Source of the DNA: Verrucomicrobiales bacterium
GTDB lineage: Bacteria; Verrucomicrobiota; Verrucomicrobiia; Verrucomicrobiales; DEV007
NCBI GenBank assembly: GCA_016795385.1
Contig: JAEUHI010000025.1
Span: 1 to 64,000, forward strand
Reading direction: 5' to 3'
DNA: 64,000 bases
Position numbers and translations under genes: made by a program. Positions 36,787-45,708 of the stretch are shown here, in pieces (position 1 is the first letter of the stretch; every line of letters begins with the position of its first letter). Under the pieces are notes generated by a model. The model saw nothing but the letters and a program-made list of their open reading frames with translations. It did not search any database and was not told the DNA's origin.

Positions 36787-37419
36787 ATGTCTGACACCTT
36801 CCACGCAGCCGCGCCAGACGAGCTCGACGGGCTCTCTCTGGCGCGTTTTGTTTCCCGACTCGGCGTCGAAGCGACCACTCCTGCGACTTTTGTCTGGAAC
36901 GGCGAACGTTCACTCGCCCCTGCCTTCGACCTCTGGCTCATCGGAACCTTCGGTCCGATTCTGGCTCCGGCCCTGATCGAGGTGTATCGCCTCGCCACGG
37001 CCTACCGGCTCGATGAAATCGCCGCGATCGACCGTCGCATCGACGCATCGCTCGATGCCGCCGCCAAAACCCGGAGCCTCGCCGCAGCCAAGGCCTTTCT
37101 CGAAGGCAAAGACGAGATGAAGGCGAACCGCGAATGGACCAGGTTCGCCGATCTCGTCGCGCGGGGCACAACGCCCGGCCATACCCCCACCCTTTTCGCT
37201 CTCCAGACCGCCCTTTATCACCTCCCCCTCGTCCCGACACTGGCGGCTTACGCCTGGTTTGAACTCGAATCCGGCCTCCCCCGGAGCTACCGCGACCTCG
37301 CAGGCACACGGGAGGAAGTGCTCCGCGCCTTTGCCGCCACCCTCCCCCACGTGCGGGTTGCGATGGAGCGGGATCGCGACGAATTTGCCGACGGATTCCC
37401 CCGCCTGCGGGCAATCTGA
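36787..37419 (+). CDS. hypothetical helical protein between rpmB and clpS
   Basis: 210 residues from MSDTFHAAAPDELDG. No family is recognised. The sequence is predominantly helical, with an Ala-rich central section (residues about 70-115, AAIDRRIDASLDAAAKTR) and no signal peptide or clear membrane helix. A longer frame from 36517 reads through rpmB in another frame and is not credible. Position between rpmB and clpS with short gaps (17 and 17 bp) points to cotranscription with housekeeping genes. Confidence 0.7.
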   Translation: MSDTFHAAAPDELDGLSLARFVSRLGVEATTPATFVWNGERSLAPAFDLWLIGTFGPILAPALIEVYRLATAYRLDEIAAIDRRIDASLDAAAKTRSLAAAKAFLEGKDEMKANREWTRFADLVARGTTPGHTPTLFALQTALYHLPLVPTLAAYAWFELESGLPRSYRDLAGTREEVLRAFAATLPHVRVAMERDRDEFADGFPRLRAI

Positions 37420-37436
37420 ACCCCGCCTTTCCCCGG

Positions 37437-37724
37437 ATGATCCCGGATCTCGACGAAATCACCATTACCGAAACGGAGACACAGACGGAGCATGACGCCC
37501 CGTGGAATGTCATCGTCTACGACGATCCCGTGAATCTGATGAGTTTTGTCACGCTGGTGCTGAAGCGCGTCTTCGGATACCCGCAGGAGAAGGCGGAGGC
37601 GCTGATGCTGGAGGTGCATCGCAACGGCCTTTCCGTGGTCTGGTCGGGCGAGCGGGAGAAAGCCGAGCTCTACGTGCAGCAACTTCAGTCGCATCAGTTG
37701 CTGGCGGCGATGAAGAAGTCTTGA
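37437..37724 (+). CDS. clpS: ATP-dependent Clp protease adaptor ClpS
   Basis: 95 residues. An acidic flexible N-terminus (ITITETETQTEHD) leads to the ClpS core: PWNVIVYDDPVNLMSFVTLVL with the substrate-pocket DDPVN, then RVFGYPQEKAEALMLEVHRNG. ClpS delivers N-degron substrates, those with bulky hydrophobic N-terminal residues, to ClpAP. No clpA or clpP is in the window. Confidence 0.94.
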   Translation: MIPDLDEITITETETQTEHDAPWNVIVYDDPVNLMSFVTLVLKRVFGYPQEKAEALMLEVHRNGLSVVWSGEREKAELYVQQLQSHQLLAAMKKS

Positions 37725-37825
37725 GGGGGGATTCCACCGCCTCTCCGGTATTTGGAGACCCATTGCCGACGCGGGATACAATCGTGCCACCTTGCGGTGC
37801 GCCTGGATATGCGTAGATTCCCGGA

Positions 37826-38173
37826 ATGAGCGTTCTAACAGATCGCATTTTCAGGGAGATCGAATCCGTACCTGAGCCGATCCAAGCCGAAGTCCTGGAC
37901 TTTGTCCTTTTCGTCAAGGCGCGGAACGCCAGTGCTCAAGCCTCCCCGGCGATCCGGCGAACGCCCGGAGTGTGCGGAGGAGATGCCTGTATTCGCATGA
38001 CCCGCATCGCCGTCTGGATGCTGGAAGAAGCACGGCGCTCGGGAATCAGCGATGCCGACCTTCTCTCCGACTACACCGATCTCACCGAAAGCGATTTGTC
38101 AGCCGCCTGGCAGTATGTCGAGGCGCATCGGGAGGAAATCGAATCCGCCCTTGCCGCCAATCACGCCGCCTGA
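37826..38173 (+). CDS. DUF433 antitoxin-like protein with DUF2281-like N-terminus
   Basis: 115 residues. The first 35 (IFREIESVPEPIQAEVLDFV) look like DUF2281, and residues about 48-110 are DUF433: TPGVCGGDACIRMTRIAVWM, then SDADLLSDYTDLTESDLSAAW. DUF433 proteins have a DNA-binding fold and often pair with DUF5615 PIN-like toxins. Here the stop (TGA) overlaps by one base the ATG of such a partner, which is broken. The C-terminus of DUF433 is complete and no lesion is visible in this gene. Confidence 0.88.
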   Translation: MSVLTDRIFREIESVPEPIQAEVLDFVLFVKARNASAQASPAIRRTPGVCGGDACIRMTRIAVWMLEEARRSGISDADLLSDYTDLTESDLSAAWQYVEAHREEIESALAANHAA

Positions 38174-38520
38174 TGGCCGCGATCTAAGCCAACGAGAACT
38201 TCCCTCGAAGGGTCGTGGATGCCTTGATCGCACTGGGGCACGATGTCCTCACCTCGCAAGACGCGGGTCGCGCCCACCAGATGGTTCCTGATGAAGAGGT
38301 GCTGAGCTTTGCCGTGGAGCAAGGCCGGACGGTCTTGACGCTGAATCGGCTCGATTTCTTCCGTCTGCATCGTCAGACCAATGGACAACACAAGGGGATC
38401 ATTGCCTGCACCCGCGACGATGCCGATCCATCTCGTTTTGCCGGACGGATCGATGCGGTGATTGGTTCGGTAGAGTCTCTGGAGGGCCGGTTATTGCGCG
38501 TGGTGCGCCCCTCCTTGTGA
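38173..38520 (+). pseudogene. DUF5615 PIN-like toxin, broken by an early stop codon
   Basis: From the ATG at 38173 the frame reads MAAI, then TAA (38185-38187), then ANENFPRRVVDALIALGHDVLT and on to the end with normal DUF5615 motifs (QMVPDEEVLSFAVEQGRTVL, LNRLDFFRLHRQ). In the family the N-terminus is M-x-x-x-Y-A-D-E-N-F, so codon 5 is a Tyr to stop change (TAY to TAA). The conserved Asp of DEN is also changed, to Asn (ANEN). A downstream GTG at 38215 leaves a 101-residue frame without the first strand, so a functional toxin is unlikely. Confidence 0.82.
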
Positions 38521-38591
38521 CCCCAATTCCGGCTGAAGTTCCTCTTTCACATTGTCTCGGGCGCTTTGTAAACTGCCTTCCGGCAGATCCA

Positions 38592-39170
38592 TCACGGATG
38601 AAACCGGAAGTGCCCGAGCACTTTCCACTGCCCGATCCCCTTCGTCAGCTCGGGCCCCGATCCGATGTTGTGCACGAAGGTATCGTCGGCCACGACCATG
38701 CCGATGTGCCAGAGTCCGTTGCCATTGAGATCCCAGGTCACGAGATCGCCGGGAAGGAAGCGTCCCTTCTCCGCCCCCTTCACCTCCGCGCCTTGCCGAC
38801 GGAAATAGGCCTCAAGATTCGGGACGCGGCGGTGGTCGATGTTCTTGTCGGGACGCTTCAGGCCCCAGAGTTTCGGGTAGGCGGAAAAGGCGGCCTTCAT
38901 GTCCTCGTGCACGAGTTTCTGCAGGTCGATCCCGAGGGAACGGTAGGCACGGATGACTTCATCGGTGCAGACCCCGGTGTCGGCAGGGACGTCGCCGCCG
39001 GGATAGTCAAGGACGACGTAAGCGGGATCGTAACGAACCGTCTGCGTGAGCCGATGCTCCGCGGCCTTCACCAAGCGTTCCGCAAAATCCGGACTGCCCT
39101 CGGCATCCTGGGCCCCGAGAACACGACTCAACACCCAGAGGCAAAAGAGAATGAGCGCGAGGTATTTCAT
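38592..39170 (-). CDS. DUF1287 exported NlpC/P60-like protein
   Basis: 192 residues with a signal peptide ending near VLGAQ. DUF1287 features: YVVLDYPGGDVPADTGVCTDEVIRAYR with the Cys, HRRVPNLEAYFRR, LPGDLVTWDLNGNGLWHIGMV with the His, and VHNIGSGPE. The Cys/His arrangement fits the papain-like NlpC/P60 group, which cleaves or amidates cell-wall or lipid substrates; the substrate of this family is unknown. Its 3' neighbour in the window is the broken toxin gene. Confidence 0.9.
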   Translation of the reverse strand: MKYLALILFCLWVLSRVLGAQDAEGSPDFAERLVKAAEHRLTQTVRYDPAYVVLDYPGGDVPADTGVCTDEVIRAYRSLGIDLQKLVHEDMKAAFSAYPKLWGLKRPDKNIDHRRVPNLEAYFRRQGAEVKGAEKGRFLPGDLVTWDLNGNGLWHIGMVVADDTFVHNIGSGPELTKGIGQWKVLGHFRFHP

Positions 39171-39305
39171 GGCGTCCTTTACGAAGAGACGCCCGGAATC
39201 CTTTCACGTTTCAAAAAACTTTACCCCAAATCCATCGAGTACCCGAACGGGCCGGACCTACCGATCCATCCGGAGTCCCGCGTGATGCCGCATCGGTGGT
39301 CCGGA

Positions 39306-40844
39306 TCACTTCGGAGAAAGGAGCGAATGCCCGGTCATCTCCGGGGGCGCCGCGACGCCTAACAAAGCCAGAATCGTCGGGGCGATGTCGGCGAGGATGC
39401 CTTCGCTGAGATTCAATCCATCCGCATCGTCGCCCACATAGATGAGCGGCACCGGGAAGGTGGTATGGGCAGTCTGGGGCGAGCCGTCCTCGTTGATCAT
39501 CTGTTCGCAATTGCCGTGGTCGGCGGCGATGAGGAGGCATCCTCCCAGCTCGAGCACCTTGCCGACGACGCGTTCGACACAGCGATCGACACACTCGACC
39601 GCCCGGATCGCCGCAGGCACGTTGCCCGTGTGGCCGACCATGTCGGGATTGGCGTAGTTCACGATGATCAGATCGTAGTCGGCGGCCCGGTCGAGGATGG
39701 TCTGGGTGACGCCTTCGGCGGACATCTCGGGTTTCTCGTCGTAGGTCGCGCAGTCCTGCGGCGACTGGAGCATCTGGCGATCCTCGCCTGCGTTCGGCTC
39801 TTCGACGCCGCCGTTGAAGAAGAAGGAGACGTGCGGATACTTTTCCGTCTCAGCGACACGGAGCTGTTTCAATCCGGCCGCCGCGACGACTTCGCCGAGG
39901 GTGTTTTTCAACTCCATCGTCGGAAAGACGACGGGGCATCCGTAAGTCTCGTCGTACTCGGTGAGGGTGTAGAACGAGATCTTCGGGAACCCACCCCGAT
40001 CAAAGCCGGCGAAGTCCTCCTTCAGAAAAGCGAGACTGAGCTGGCGGGCGCGGTCAGCGCGGAAGTTGAAGAAGAGCACGACGTCCCCGTCGCGCACGCG
40101 GCGCTCATCGGCGTGGCCGAAGACGAGCGGCTTCATGAATTCATCGGTCACCTCCTCGCCATATTTTTCGGCAATGGCGGACGAGGGCGCGTCGCTGCGG
40201 GCCTCGCCCTTGCCCAGGACGATGGCATCCCAGGCGAGCTGGGAACGTTCCCAGCGCTTGTCACGGTCCATCGCGAAATAGCGGCCGATGACGGTGGCGA
40301 TTTTCGCTCCGGAGGGGACGAGCTTTTCTTCACAATAGGCGAGATAGCTCTTGCCGCCGGTCGGCGAGGTATCGCGTCCATCGGTGATGGCATGGACCAT
40401 GATATCGTTCACCCCGGCGGCCTTGGCGGCGTCGGCGAGGGCGACGAGGTGATCCTGGTGGCTGTGCACCCCGCCATCCGAGACGAGTCCGAGGAGGTGG
40501 AGCCGCGAACCGGTCGCCTTCGCAAAGGCCTCCTGCAGCACCGCGTTGTGGGCGAGATCGCCATCGACGATGGCCTTGTTGATGCGGGTGAAATCCTGAT
40601 AAACGATGCGCCCGGCACCGAGATTGAGGTGACCGACCTCCGAGTTGCCCATCTGGCCCTCTGGCAGACCCACGTCCATGCCCGAGGTGCGGAGTTGCGA
40701 CACGGGATACTTCTCGTGGAGCGAGCGGGTGAAAGGGATGTTCGCGAGGCGGGGACAGTCCCCGTAACGCTCCGCGTTTTCCGGCCCGGCCGGATTGTCG
40801 CCCCAGCCGTCGCGGATGATAAAAACAACAGGTTTCTTCGCCAT
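39306..40844 (-). CDS. gpmI: 2,3-bisphosphoglycerate-independent phosphoglycerate mutase
   Basis: 512 residues from MAKKPVVFIIRDGWGDNPAG. The alkaline-phosphatase-fold enzyme has its phosphoserine at about S68 (QMGNSEVGHLNLGAG), substrate-binding HAITDGRDTSP, FFNFRADRARQLSLAF, and metal sites in NYANPDMVGHTG and LIAADHGNCEQM. It converts 3- to 2-phosphoglycerate without cofactor, using manganese. CCCATCT lies directly before the ATG, as at tpiA. It is divergent from cdsA; the frame open to 41006 crosses the cdsA start and is trimmed. Confidence 0.97.
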   Translation of the reverse strand: MAKKPVVFIIRDGWGDNPAGPENAERYGDCPRLANIPFTRSLHEKYPVSQLRTSGMDVGLPEGQMGNSEVGHLNLGAGRIVYQDFTRINKAIVDGDLAHNAVLQEAFAKATGSRLHLLGLVSDGGVHSHQDHLVALADAAKAAGVNDIMVHAITDGRDTSPTGGKSYLAYCEEKLVPSGAKIATVIGRYFAMDRDKRWERSQLAWDAIVLGKGEARSDAPSSAIAEKYGEEVTDEFMKPLVFGHADERRVRDGDVVLFFNFRADRARQLSLAFLKEDFAGFDRGGFPKISFYTLTEYDETYGCPVVFPTMELKNTLGEVVAAAGLKQLRVAETEKYPHVSFFFNGGVEEPNAGEDRQMLQSPQDCATYDEKPEMSAEGVTQTILDRAADYDLIIVNYANPDMVGHTGNVPAAIRAVECVDRCVERVVGKVLELGGCLLIAADHGNCEQMINEDGSPQTAHTTFPVPLIYVGDDADGLNLSEGILADIAPTILALLGVAAPPEMTGHSLLSPK

Positions 40845-41004
40845 AGATGGGGAGTGATCGGACAGGATGGCCCGCCATGCAAGCGAATCGAGACCATCCG
40901 AGGTCCCCGCCCCGGGGAAAATGGTCCGATTTTCCCGCCATTTCGCGATTGCCAAGGTGCGGGCTTGCCTGTTTGATGGGCGCGTCAGCTTCCCCGCCGC
41001 CCGC

Positions 41005-41919
41005 ATGACGGATCACCCTTCCGCCCCCTCTCCCGCCAGTCCGGCCCCGGCCTCGAAGGCGCGCACTTTTTTGAATCGCTCGATCAGCACGGTGATCCTC
41101 GTCGCCCTGATCACTCTGGCCTTCTGGCTCTCGCAGCCCTGGATCCTCTTCGCCCTCTTCGCGATCCTCTCGCTCGGGGCACTCTCCGAATATTTCCGGC
41201 TCTTCAGCGATCCGGGCTTCCGACGCTTCCAGATCCAGACCTTCGGCGTGGCCATCGCCTACCTCGCCCTCCTCTTCGGACCTCACTGGGGCTTTGAAAA
41301 ACAGTGGCATGGGGAACTCGATGGTCTCGCCATCGCCGCGCTCATGATCCTGATGGTGCTTTTCCGCGTGCGGCATCCGCTGGAGGGCTTCCGCTCGCTC
41401 GATGAAATCTCCGCGACCCTCCTCGGGTTTGTCTATTGCGTGATCCTTTTTGCTTTCATTCCGAAGATTTTCCTCCTGCCGGTGGAAACCGCGCAAGGTC
41501 TGCCCGCTGCGAGCTTCTACCTCATCCACCTCGTCGCCGTGACGAAAATGACCGACACCGGGGCCTACCTCGTCGGCTCCCTCATCGGCAAACAGAAGCT
41601 GGTGCCTCATGTGAGCCCCGGCAAGACCTGGCAAGGCTTCTGGGGTTCGCTCGTCTTCGCGGTCGGGGGCAGCTACGCCGCCTGGTGGCTGCTGGGCGAC
41701 CGCGTCCCCCTCCTCGACGTCGTCTCGGCCGGGATCCTCGGCCTCGTCCTCGCCCTCGTCGCCGTGCTCGGCGATCTCGCCGAATCGATCATGAAGCGCA
41801 GCCTCGCGGTGAAGGACAGCGGCCACGTCATGCCGGGGATCGGCGGCTTCCTGGATCTGATCGACTCGATCATCTTCACCGCACCGGTCTATTATTTCTT
41901 CCTGCGGCTCGCCGCCTGA
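41005..41919 (+). CDS. cdsA: phosphatidate cytidylyltransferase
   Basis: 304 residues from MTDHPSAPSPAS. An Ala/Pro/Ser-rich N-terminal tail precedes about seven membrane helices. The CDP-DAG synthase signature is present: MTDTGAYLVGSLIGKQKLVPHVSPGKTW, and GDLAESIMKRSLAVKDSGHVMPGIGGFLDLIDS near the end. It makes CDP-diacylglycerol from phosphatidate and CTP at the inner membrane. dxr starts nine bases after its stop. Confidence 0.96.
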   Translation: MTDHPSAPSPASPAPASKARTFLNRSISTVILVALITLAFWLSQPWILFALFAILSLGALSEYFRLFSDPGFRRFQIQTFGVAIAYLALLFGPHWGFEKQWHGELDGLAIAALMILMVLFRVRHPLEGFRSLDEISATLLGFVYCVILFAFIPKIFLLPVETAQGLPAASFYLIHLVAVTKMTDTGAYLVGSLIGKQKLVPHVSPGKTWQGFWGSLVFAVGGSYAAWWLLGDRVPLLDVVSAGILGLVLALVAVLGDLAESIMKRSLAVKDSGHVMPGIGGFLDLIDSIIFTAPVYYFFLRLAA

Positions 41920-41928
41920 TCCTTCCGC

Positions 41929-43098
41929 ATGTCCGATCCGTCCCGACCGAAGAATGTGGTGGTGTTAGGCTCGACCGGCTCCATCGGAGAGAGCTCCCTG
42001 AAGGTGGCTCGCGATCTGCCCGGATGCATGAAGCTGGTCGGCCTCGCCGCCGGACGCAGCGCCGACGCCCTCGCCGCGCAGATGGCCGAGTTCGGCATTC
42101 AACAGGGTTGCCTTTACGACCCGACAGGGTTGGATCGGGTCCGCGCGGCCTTGCCTGACGATGTCGTCCTGCACAGCGGCGAGCAAGGCCTGATCGAGCT
42201 CGCGACCCTGCCCGAGGCGGACCTCGTGCTCATCGCCATCGTCGGGGTCGCGGGGCTCAAGCCCGCCCTCGCGGCAATCGAGGCGGGGAAGGACATCGCG
42301 GTGGCTTCGAAGGAGATTCTCGTGATGGCCGGAGAAGCCGTCATGACCGCGGCGCGGCGCAAAGGCGTGAAGGTGTTACCGGTCGACTCGGAGCACAACG
42401 CGATTTTCCAATGCCTCGAAGGGCGATCGTCCGATGAGGTCTCGCGGCTGATCCTGACCGCATCCGGCGGCCCTTTCCGCAAGCTGCCCGCCTCGGATCT
42501 GCCCGGGGTGACGGTGGCCCAGGCCCTCAAACACCCGACCTGGGAGATGGGGAAAAAGATCACGATCGATTCGGCGACGCTTTTCAACAAAGGCCTCGAA
42601 ATGATCGAGGCGCGCTGGCTCTTCGATATCGGGATGGATCGTGTCGACGTCATCGTCCATCCGCAGAGCATCATCCACAGCATGGTCGAATTCATCGACA
42701 GTTCCGTGCTCGCGCAACTGAGCACGACGGACATGTGCTTCCCGATCCAATACGCCGTGACCTGGCCGGAGCGGGTCCCGAACAGCCTGCCACCGCTTGA
42801 TTTCGCGAAGCTGGCGAAGCTCGAATTCGAAGCACCACGCTGGGAGGATTTCCCCGCGCTGAATCTCGCCAAGGAGGCCGGCACCGCCGGAGGAACGCTC
42901 CCGGCCGTGCTCAATGCGGCGAACGAGATCGCGGTAAACGCTTTTTTGGAAGGTCACTTGAGCTTTCCGGGAATCTGGGAGACCGTCGCGGAGACGATGT
43001 CGGCGCACCGCACCTTGGCGCATCCCTCGCTCGATGAAATCGTGGCGGCGGACCTCTGGGCGCGGGAAACGGCAAAGTCTCACCTGACACGAACATGA
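41929..43098 (+). CDS. dxr: 1-deoxy-D-xylulose 5-phosphate reductoisomerase
   Basis: 389 residues. The NADPH loop VVVLGSTGSIGESSLKVA, VASKEILVMAGEAV, PVDSEHNAIFQCLEG with metal-ligand acidic residues, ASGGPFRKLP, HPTWEMGKKITIDSATLFNKG and the substrate loop VDVIVHPQSIIHSMVEF are present. It is the second step of the non-mevalonate isoprenoid pathway. The gene lies nine bases after cdsA and overlaps the next gene by four bases (ATGA), so the three form an operon. Confidence 0.98.
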   Translation: MSDPSRPKNVVVLGSTGSIGESSLKVARDLPGCMKLVGLAAGRSADALAAQMAEFGIQQGCLYDPTGLDRVRAALPDDVVLHSGEQGLIELATLPEADLVLIAIVGVAGLKPALAAIEAGKDIAVASKEILVMAGEAVMTAARRKGVKVLPVDSEHNAIFQCLEGRSSDEVSRLILTASGGPFRKLPASDLPGVTVAQALKHPTWEMGKKITIDSATLFNKGLEMIEARWLFDIGMDRVDVIVHPQSIIHSMVEFIDSSVLAQLSTTDMCFPIQYAVTWPERVPNSLPPLDFAKLAKLEFEAPRWEDFPALNLAKEAGTAGGTLPAVLNAANEIAVNAFLEGHLSFPGIWETVAETMSAHRTLAHPSLDEIVAADLWARETAKSHLTRT

Positions 43099-44144
43099 AA
43101 AAGGCTTCCTCGGCGAAGAAAAACGCTTCCAAGAAACCGGCCAAATCCAAGGTCCCGAAACCATCCAAATCCGCCACGGCGGGCCGCGTCTGGGTGGGGC
43201 TCGACCTCGGTGGTACGAAGATGCTCGCGAATGTCTTCGACGACCAATACCGCGTCCTCGGCAGGGCCAAACAAAAGACGCAGGGCGCGAAAGGGGCCCG
43301 CGCCGGACTCAAGCGCATGGTCGACACGGTCGCCGATGCCCTCGCGGATGCGAAGGTCGATCCCTCGCAGCTCGCCGGGATCGGGGTGGGTTGCCCCGGC
43401 CCGATCGATCCGAGCCGCGGCATCATCGTAGAAGCCCCGAATCTGGGCTGGCACAACGTGCCGGTGGAGGCGCATCTGGGCAAGGCCTTCGGCGTTCGCG
43501 CCGTGATCTGCAACGATGTCGATGCCGGAGTCTATGCGGAATACCAGGCCGGTGCGGCGAAAGGCGCACGTAGTGCCGTCGGTATTTTTCCCGGGACGGG
43601 AATCGGCGCCGGCGCGGTGATCGAGGGACGCCTTCTCCAAGGATCGACTCTTTCCTGCATGGAGCTCGGCCACATTCCCCTCTTCCCTGAAACCTCCGGG
43701 CAGGGAGAAGACGGAACCACTCTCGAGACGGAATGTTCGCGACTGAAAATCGCGATCGAGGCCGCCCGCGCCGCTTACCGCGGGCAGGCACCGGCTCTTT
43801 TCGCCGCTTGCGGCACCGATATCTCGAAGATCACCAGCGGTGCCCTCGCCAAGGCGATCGCGGCCGGCGATACGGAGATCGAAAACATCGTCCGGCGCGC
43901 CGCGACCCTGCTCGGCTGCGGCGTCGCGACAGTCGTGCATCTCCTCGCCCCGGATGTGATCGTCCTGGGTGGCGGCTTGGTCGAGGCAATGCCGAAACTC
44001 TACCTGGAAGCGGTGCGGAAGTCGACCCTCGCCCGCATCCTCGGCCCGTACCGGAAAAGCCTGAAGATCGTCACCGCCACCCTCGCCGAAGGCTCGGGCT
44101 CCATGGGCGCCGCGGCGTGGGCCCGGAAAACGATCGAAGGCTGA
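43095..44144 (+). CDS. ROK family protein with basic N-terminal tail and no zinc motif
   Basis: 349 residues. A Lys/Ala/Pro/Ser-rich leader (about 1-30) precedes the sugar-kinase fold: GLDLGGTKMLANVFD (phosphate 1), GVGCPGPIDPSRG, NDVDAGVYAEY and GTGIGAGAVIEG. The metal-ligand region keeps the His (MELGHIPLF) but the usual CxCxxxGCxE cluster is replaced by SGQGEDGTTLE, so the zinc of typical ROK proteins cannot bind. The substrate is unknown; a sugar kinase is most likely. Translation is probably coupled to dxr by the ATGA overlap. Confidence 0.9.
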   Translation: MKKASSAKKNASKKPAKSKVPKPSKSATAGRVWVGLDLGGTKMLANVFDDQYRVLGRAKQKTQGAKGARAGLKRMVDTVADALADAKVDPSQLAGIGVGCPGPIDPSRGIIVEAPNLGWHNVPVEAHLGKAFGVRAVICNDVDAGVYAEYQAGAAKGARSAVGIFPGTGIGAGAVIEGRLLQGSTLSCMELGHIPLFPETSGQGEDGTTLETECSRLKIAIEAARAAYRGQAPALFAACGTDISKITSGALAKAIAAGDTEIENIVRRAATLLGCGVATVVHLLAPDVIVLGGGLVEAMPKLYLEAVRKSTLARILGPYRKSLKIVTATLAEGSGSMGAAAWARKTIEG

Positions 44145-44828
44145 TCAGGGCTCGAAGGGACGAGCCACCAGCAGAACGGGTGCCGCCGCCGGAGGCCCCG
44201 GGTTAGGAGCGTCGAGTTTTGGAAGCAGGATGTCGCGCCACAGGCGGTAACCCTTTTCGTTCATATGGATCCCGTCGATGGTGAACCATTCGGCGCGCGG
44301 TTGGCCGTTGGGTCCGAGCATGTGGGTATGGGTGTCGACAAAAGTGACCTGACCGAGCGCGGCGGCCTCGGCGGCGATCATGGCGTTGGCTTTGCGCACC
44401 GCGCCGATGCGGACCCGCCGGGTGGGAATGAGATTGGGCTTGATCGAGATGACGAAGACCTGCACTCCGGGAATCGCCTTTTTCAGCGCCAGCGCCACCT
44501 CGCGGAATTGACCGGCGACTTTTTCGGGGGATCGCATCCACGCGATGTCGTTGTCGCCCGAATAGATCACGTAGCGGTTGGCCGGATACTTCGCGGCCCA
44601 TTCCCCGACGTTGGCGACGAGGTGGGAGTAGGTCGTGCCCGCCTTTCCGAGATTCAGCACCTGATGCCCCTCGAAATCCTGCGGCAGCGTTTTCCAGAAT
44701 TCAATGCTGGAGCTGCCGATGAACACGACCGTGCGCGGATCGAAACGACCGGCCTCGGCGCGGGCGGAGGCGGGAAGGAGCACGGAAAAGACAACGGCGA
44801 GGAGCCAGGAGGATCGCGGGAACATCAC
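44145..44828 (-). CDS. exported SGNH/GDSL hydrolase
   Basis: 227 residues with a signal peptide (cleavage near SARAE). The four SGNH blocks are present: TVVFIGSSSIEFW with catalytic Ser at about S40, NLGKAGTTYSHL, VIYSGDNDIAW and IDGIHMNEKGY with the Asp/His pair. The fold fits an esterase or acyl-hydrolase on carbohydrate or lipid esters. It ends directly against the ROK gene (convergent). It is divergent from the UPF0175 gene, with an AT-rich 114-bp gap that likely carries promoters for both. Confidence 0.92.
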   Translation of the reverse strand: MMFPRSSWLLAVVFSVLLPASARAEAGRFDPRTVVFIGSSSIEFWKTLPQDFEGHQVLNLGKAGTTYSHLVANVGEWAAKYPANRYVIYSGDNDIAWMRSPEKVAGQFREVALALKKAIPGVQVFVISIKPNLIPTRRVRIGAVRKANAMIAAEAAALGQVTFVDTHTHMLGPNGQPRAEWFTIDGIHMNEKGYRLWRDILLPKLDAPNPGPPAAAPVLLVARPFEP

Positions 44829-44942
44829 TTCCTAATATTACCCGGAAACTATAATAAGTAAAACTTAAGCATTTTTCCTCGGGTCTCTGCCTGTGCAATC
44901 CCGAGCGCTTGCGGAAGAGGTCGCAGGCGACTAAGCTTCGGA

Positions 44943-45194
44943 ATGGGTCTGATTATTGAAATCCCTGACAGCGTGGCGGATGCCATGCGCGTTCCGCGGC
45001 CGGAGAGAGCCGCGCGCGTGCGGATTGATCTGGCCTGTGCCCTCTACGCCGGCGAGGTGTTGCCTCTCGGTAAAGCGGCGGATCTGGCGGACCTGGATAA
45101 GTTCCAGTTTGCCGTGGAGCTCGGCAGACGGAACATCGCCCGGCACTACGACGAAAGCTGCCTGGCCGAAGACCTCGCCGATGATCACAGTTAG
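44943..45194 (+). CDS. UPF0175 family antitoxin-like protein
   Basis: 83 residues. UPF0175 pattern: start MGLIIEIPDSVADAM, then ERAARVRIDLACALYAGEVLPLGKAADLADLDKFQF and ELGRRNIARHYDE. These proteins pair with DUF3368 PIN-like toxins. It overlaps its DUF3368 partner by 14 bases, a strong sign of a toxin-antitoxin pair. Confidence 0.9.
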   Translation: MGLIIEIPDSVADAMRVPRPERAARVRIDLACALYAGEVLPLGKAADLADLDKFQFAVELGRRNIARHYDESCLAEDLADDHS

Positions 45195-45675
45195 CAACAC
45201 TTCTCCCATCTCGAATCTGGCGATAATCGGCCGGTTGGAGCTGCTACGAGTGGTTTATGGAGCGGTGGTTCTTCCCAAGGCGGTTCGTGACAAACTGGAG
45301 AAACTCGGCCACGCTGCCGCTCAAGCAGCCATTCACGAGGCCGAACTAGCGGGATGGCTCACAACTGATGCCGTTTCGGAACAGGGACAGGGAATTGCAC
45401 GGGCGCTAAGGGAAGAACTCGATTCCGGGGAAGCGGAAGCGATCGCGCTCGCCTTGGAGCGAAAGGGGCGCCTCGTCATGGATGAGCTCGACGGTCGCTA
45501 TGTCGCCCGACGTCTCGGCGTTCCGGTGCGGGGTGTTCTGTGGGTCTTGCGGAAAGGAAAAGAAGCCGGTTTGATCACTTCCTTGAAGGAAGAACTTGAA
45601 CGTTTGCGCGCCGAAGCGCACTTCTGGATCTCGAACCGGCTGGAGACCGAATGGCTCCGGGAATCCGGCGAGTGA
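45181..45675 (+). CDS. DUF3368 PIN-like toxin
   Basis: 164 residues from MITVSNTSPISNLAIIGRLE. DUF3368 motifs are visible: VSNTSPISNLAIIGRLELL, LDSGEAEAIALALERKGRL, VMDELDGRYVARRLGVPVRG and VLWVLRKGKEAGLI. The fold is PIN-like, with acidic residues at the expected places, so it is likely a ribonuclease toxin. It overlaps UPF0175 by 14 bases and, unlike the DUF5615 locus at 38.2 kb, appears intact. Confidence 0.9.
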   Translation: MITVSNTSPISNLAIIGRLELLRVVYGAVVLPKAVRDKLEKLGHAAAQAAIHEAELAGWLTTDAVSEQGQGIARALREELDSGEAEAIALALERKGRLVMDELDGRYVARRLGVPVRGVLWVLRKGKEAGLITSLKEELERLRAEAHFWISNRLETEWLRESGE

Positions 45676-45708
45676 TCCACCCGAGCACGACCGCCCGCTG
45701 AAATCCCC

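Noticed and set aside
37826..45675. A defence island between the two toxin-antitoxin-like loci
   Set aside because: The genes between them (DUF1287, gpmI, cdsA, dxr, ROK, SGNH) are housekeeping or envelope genes; there are no transposase or phage genes.
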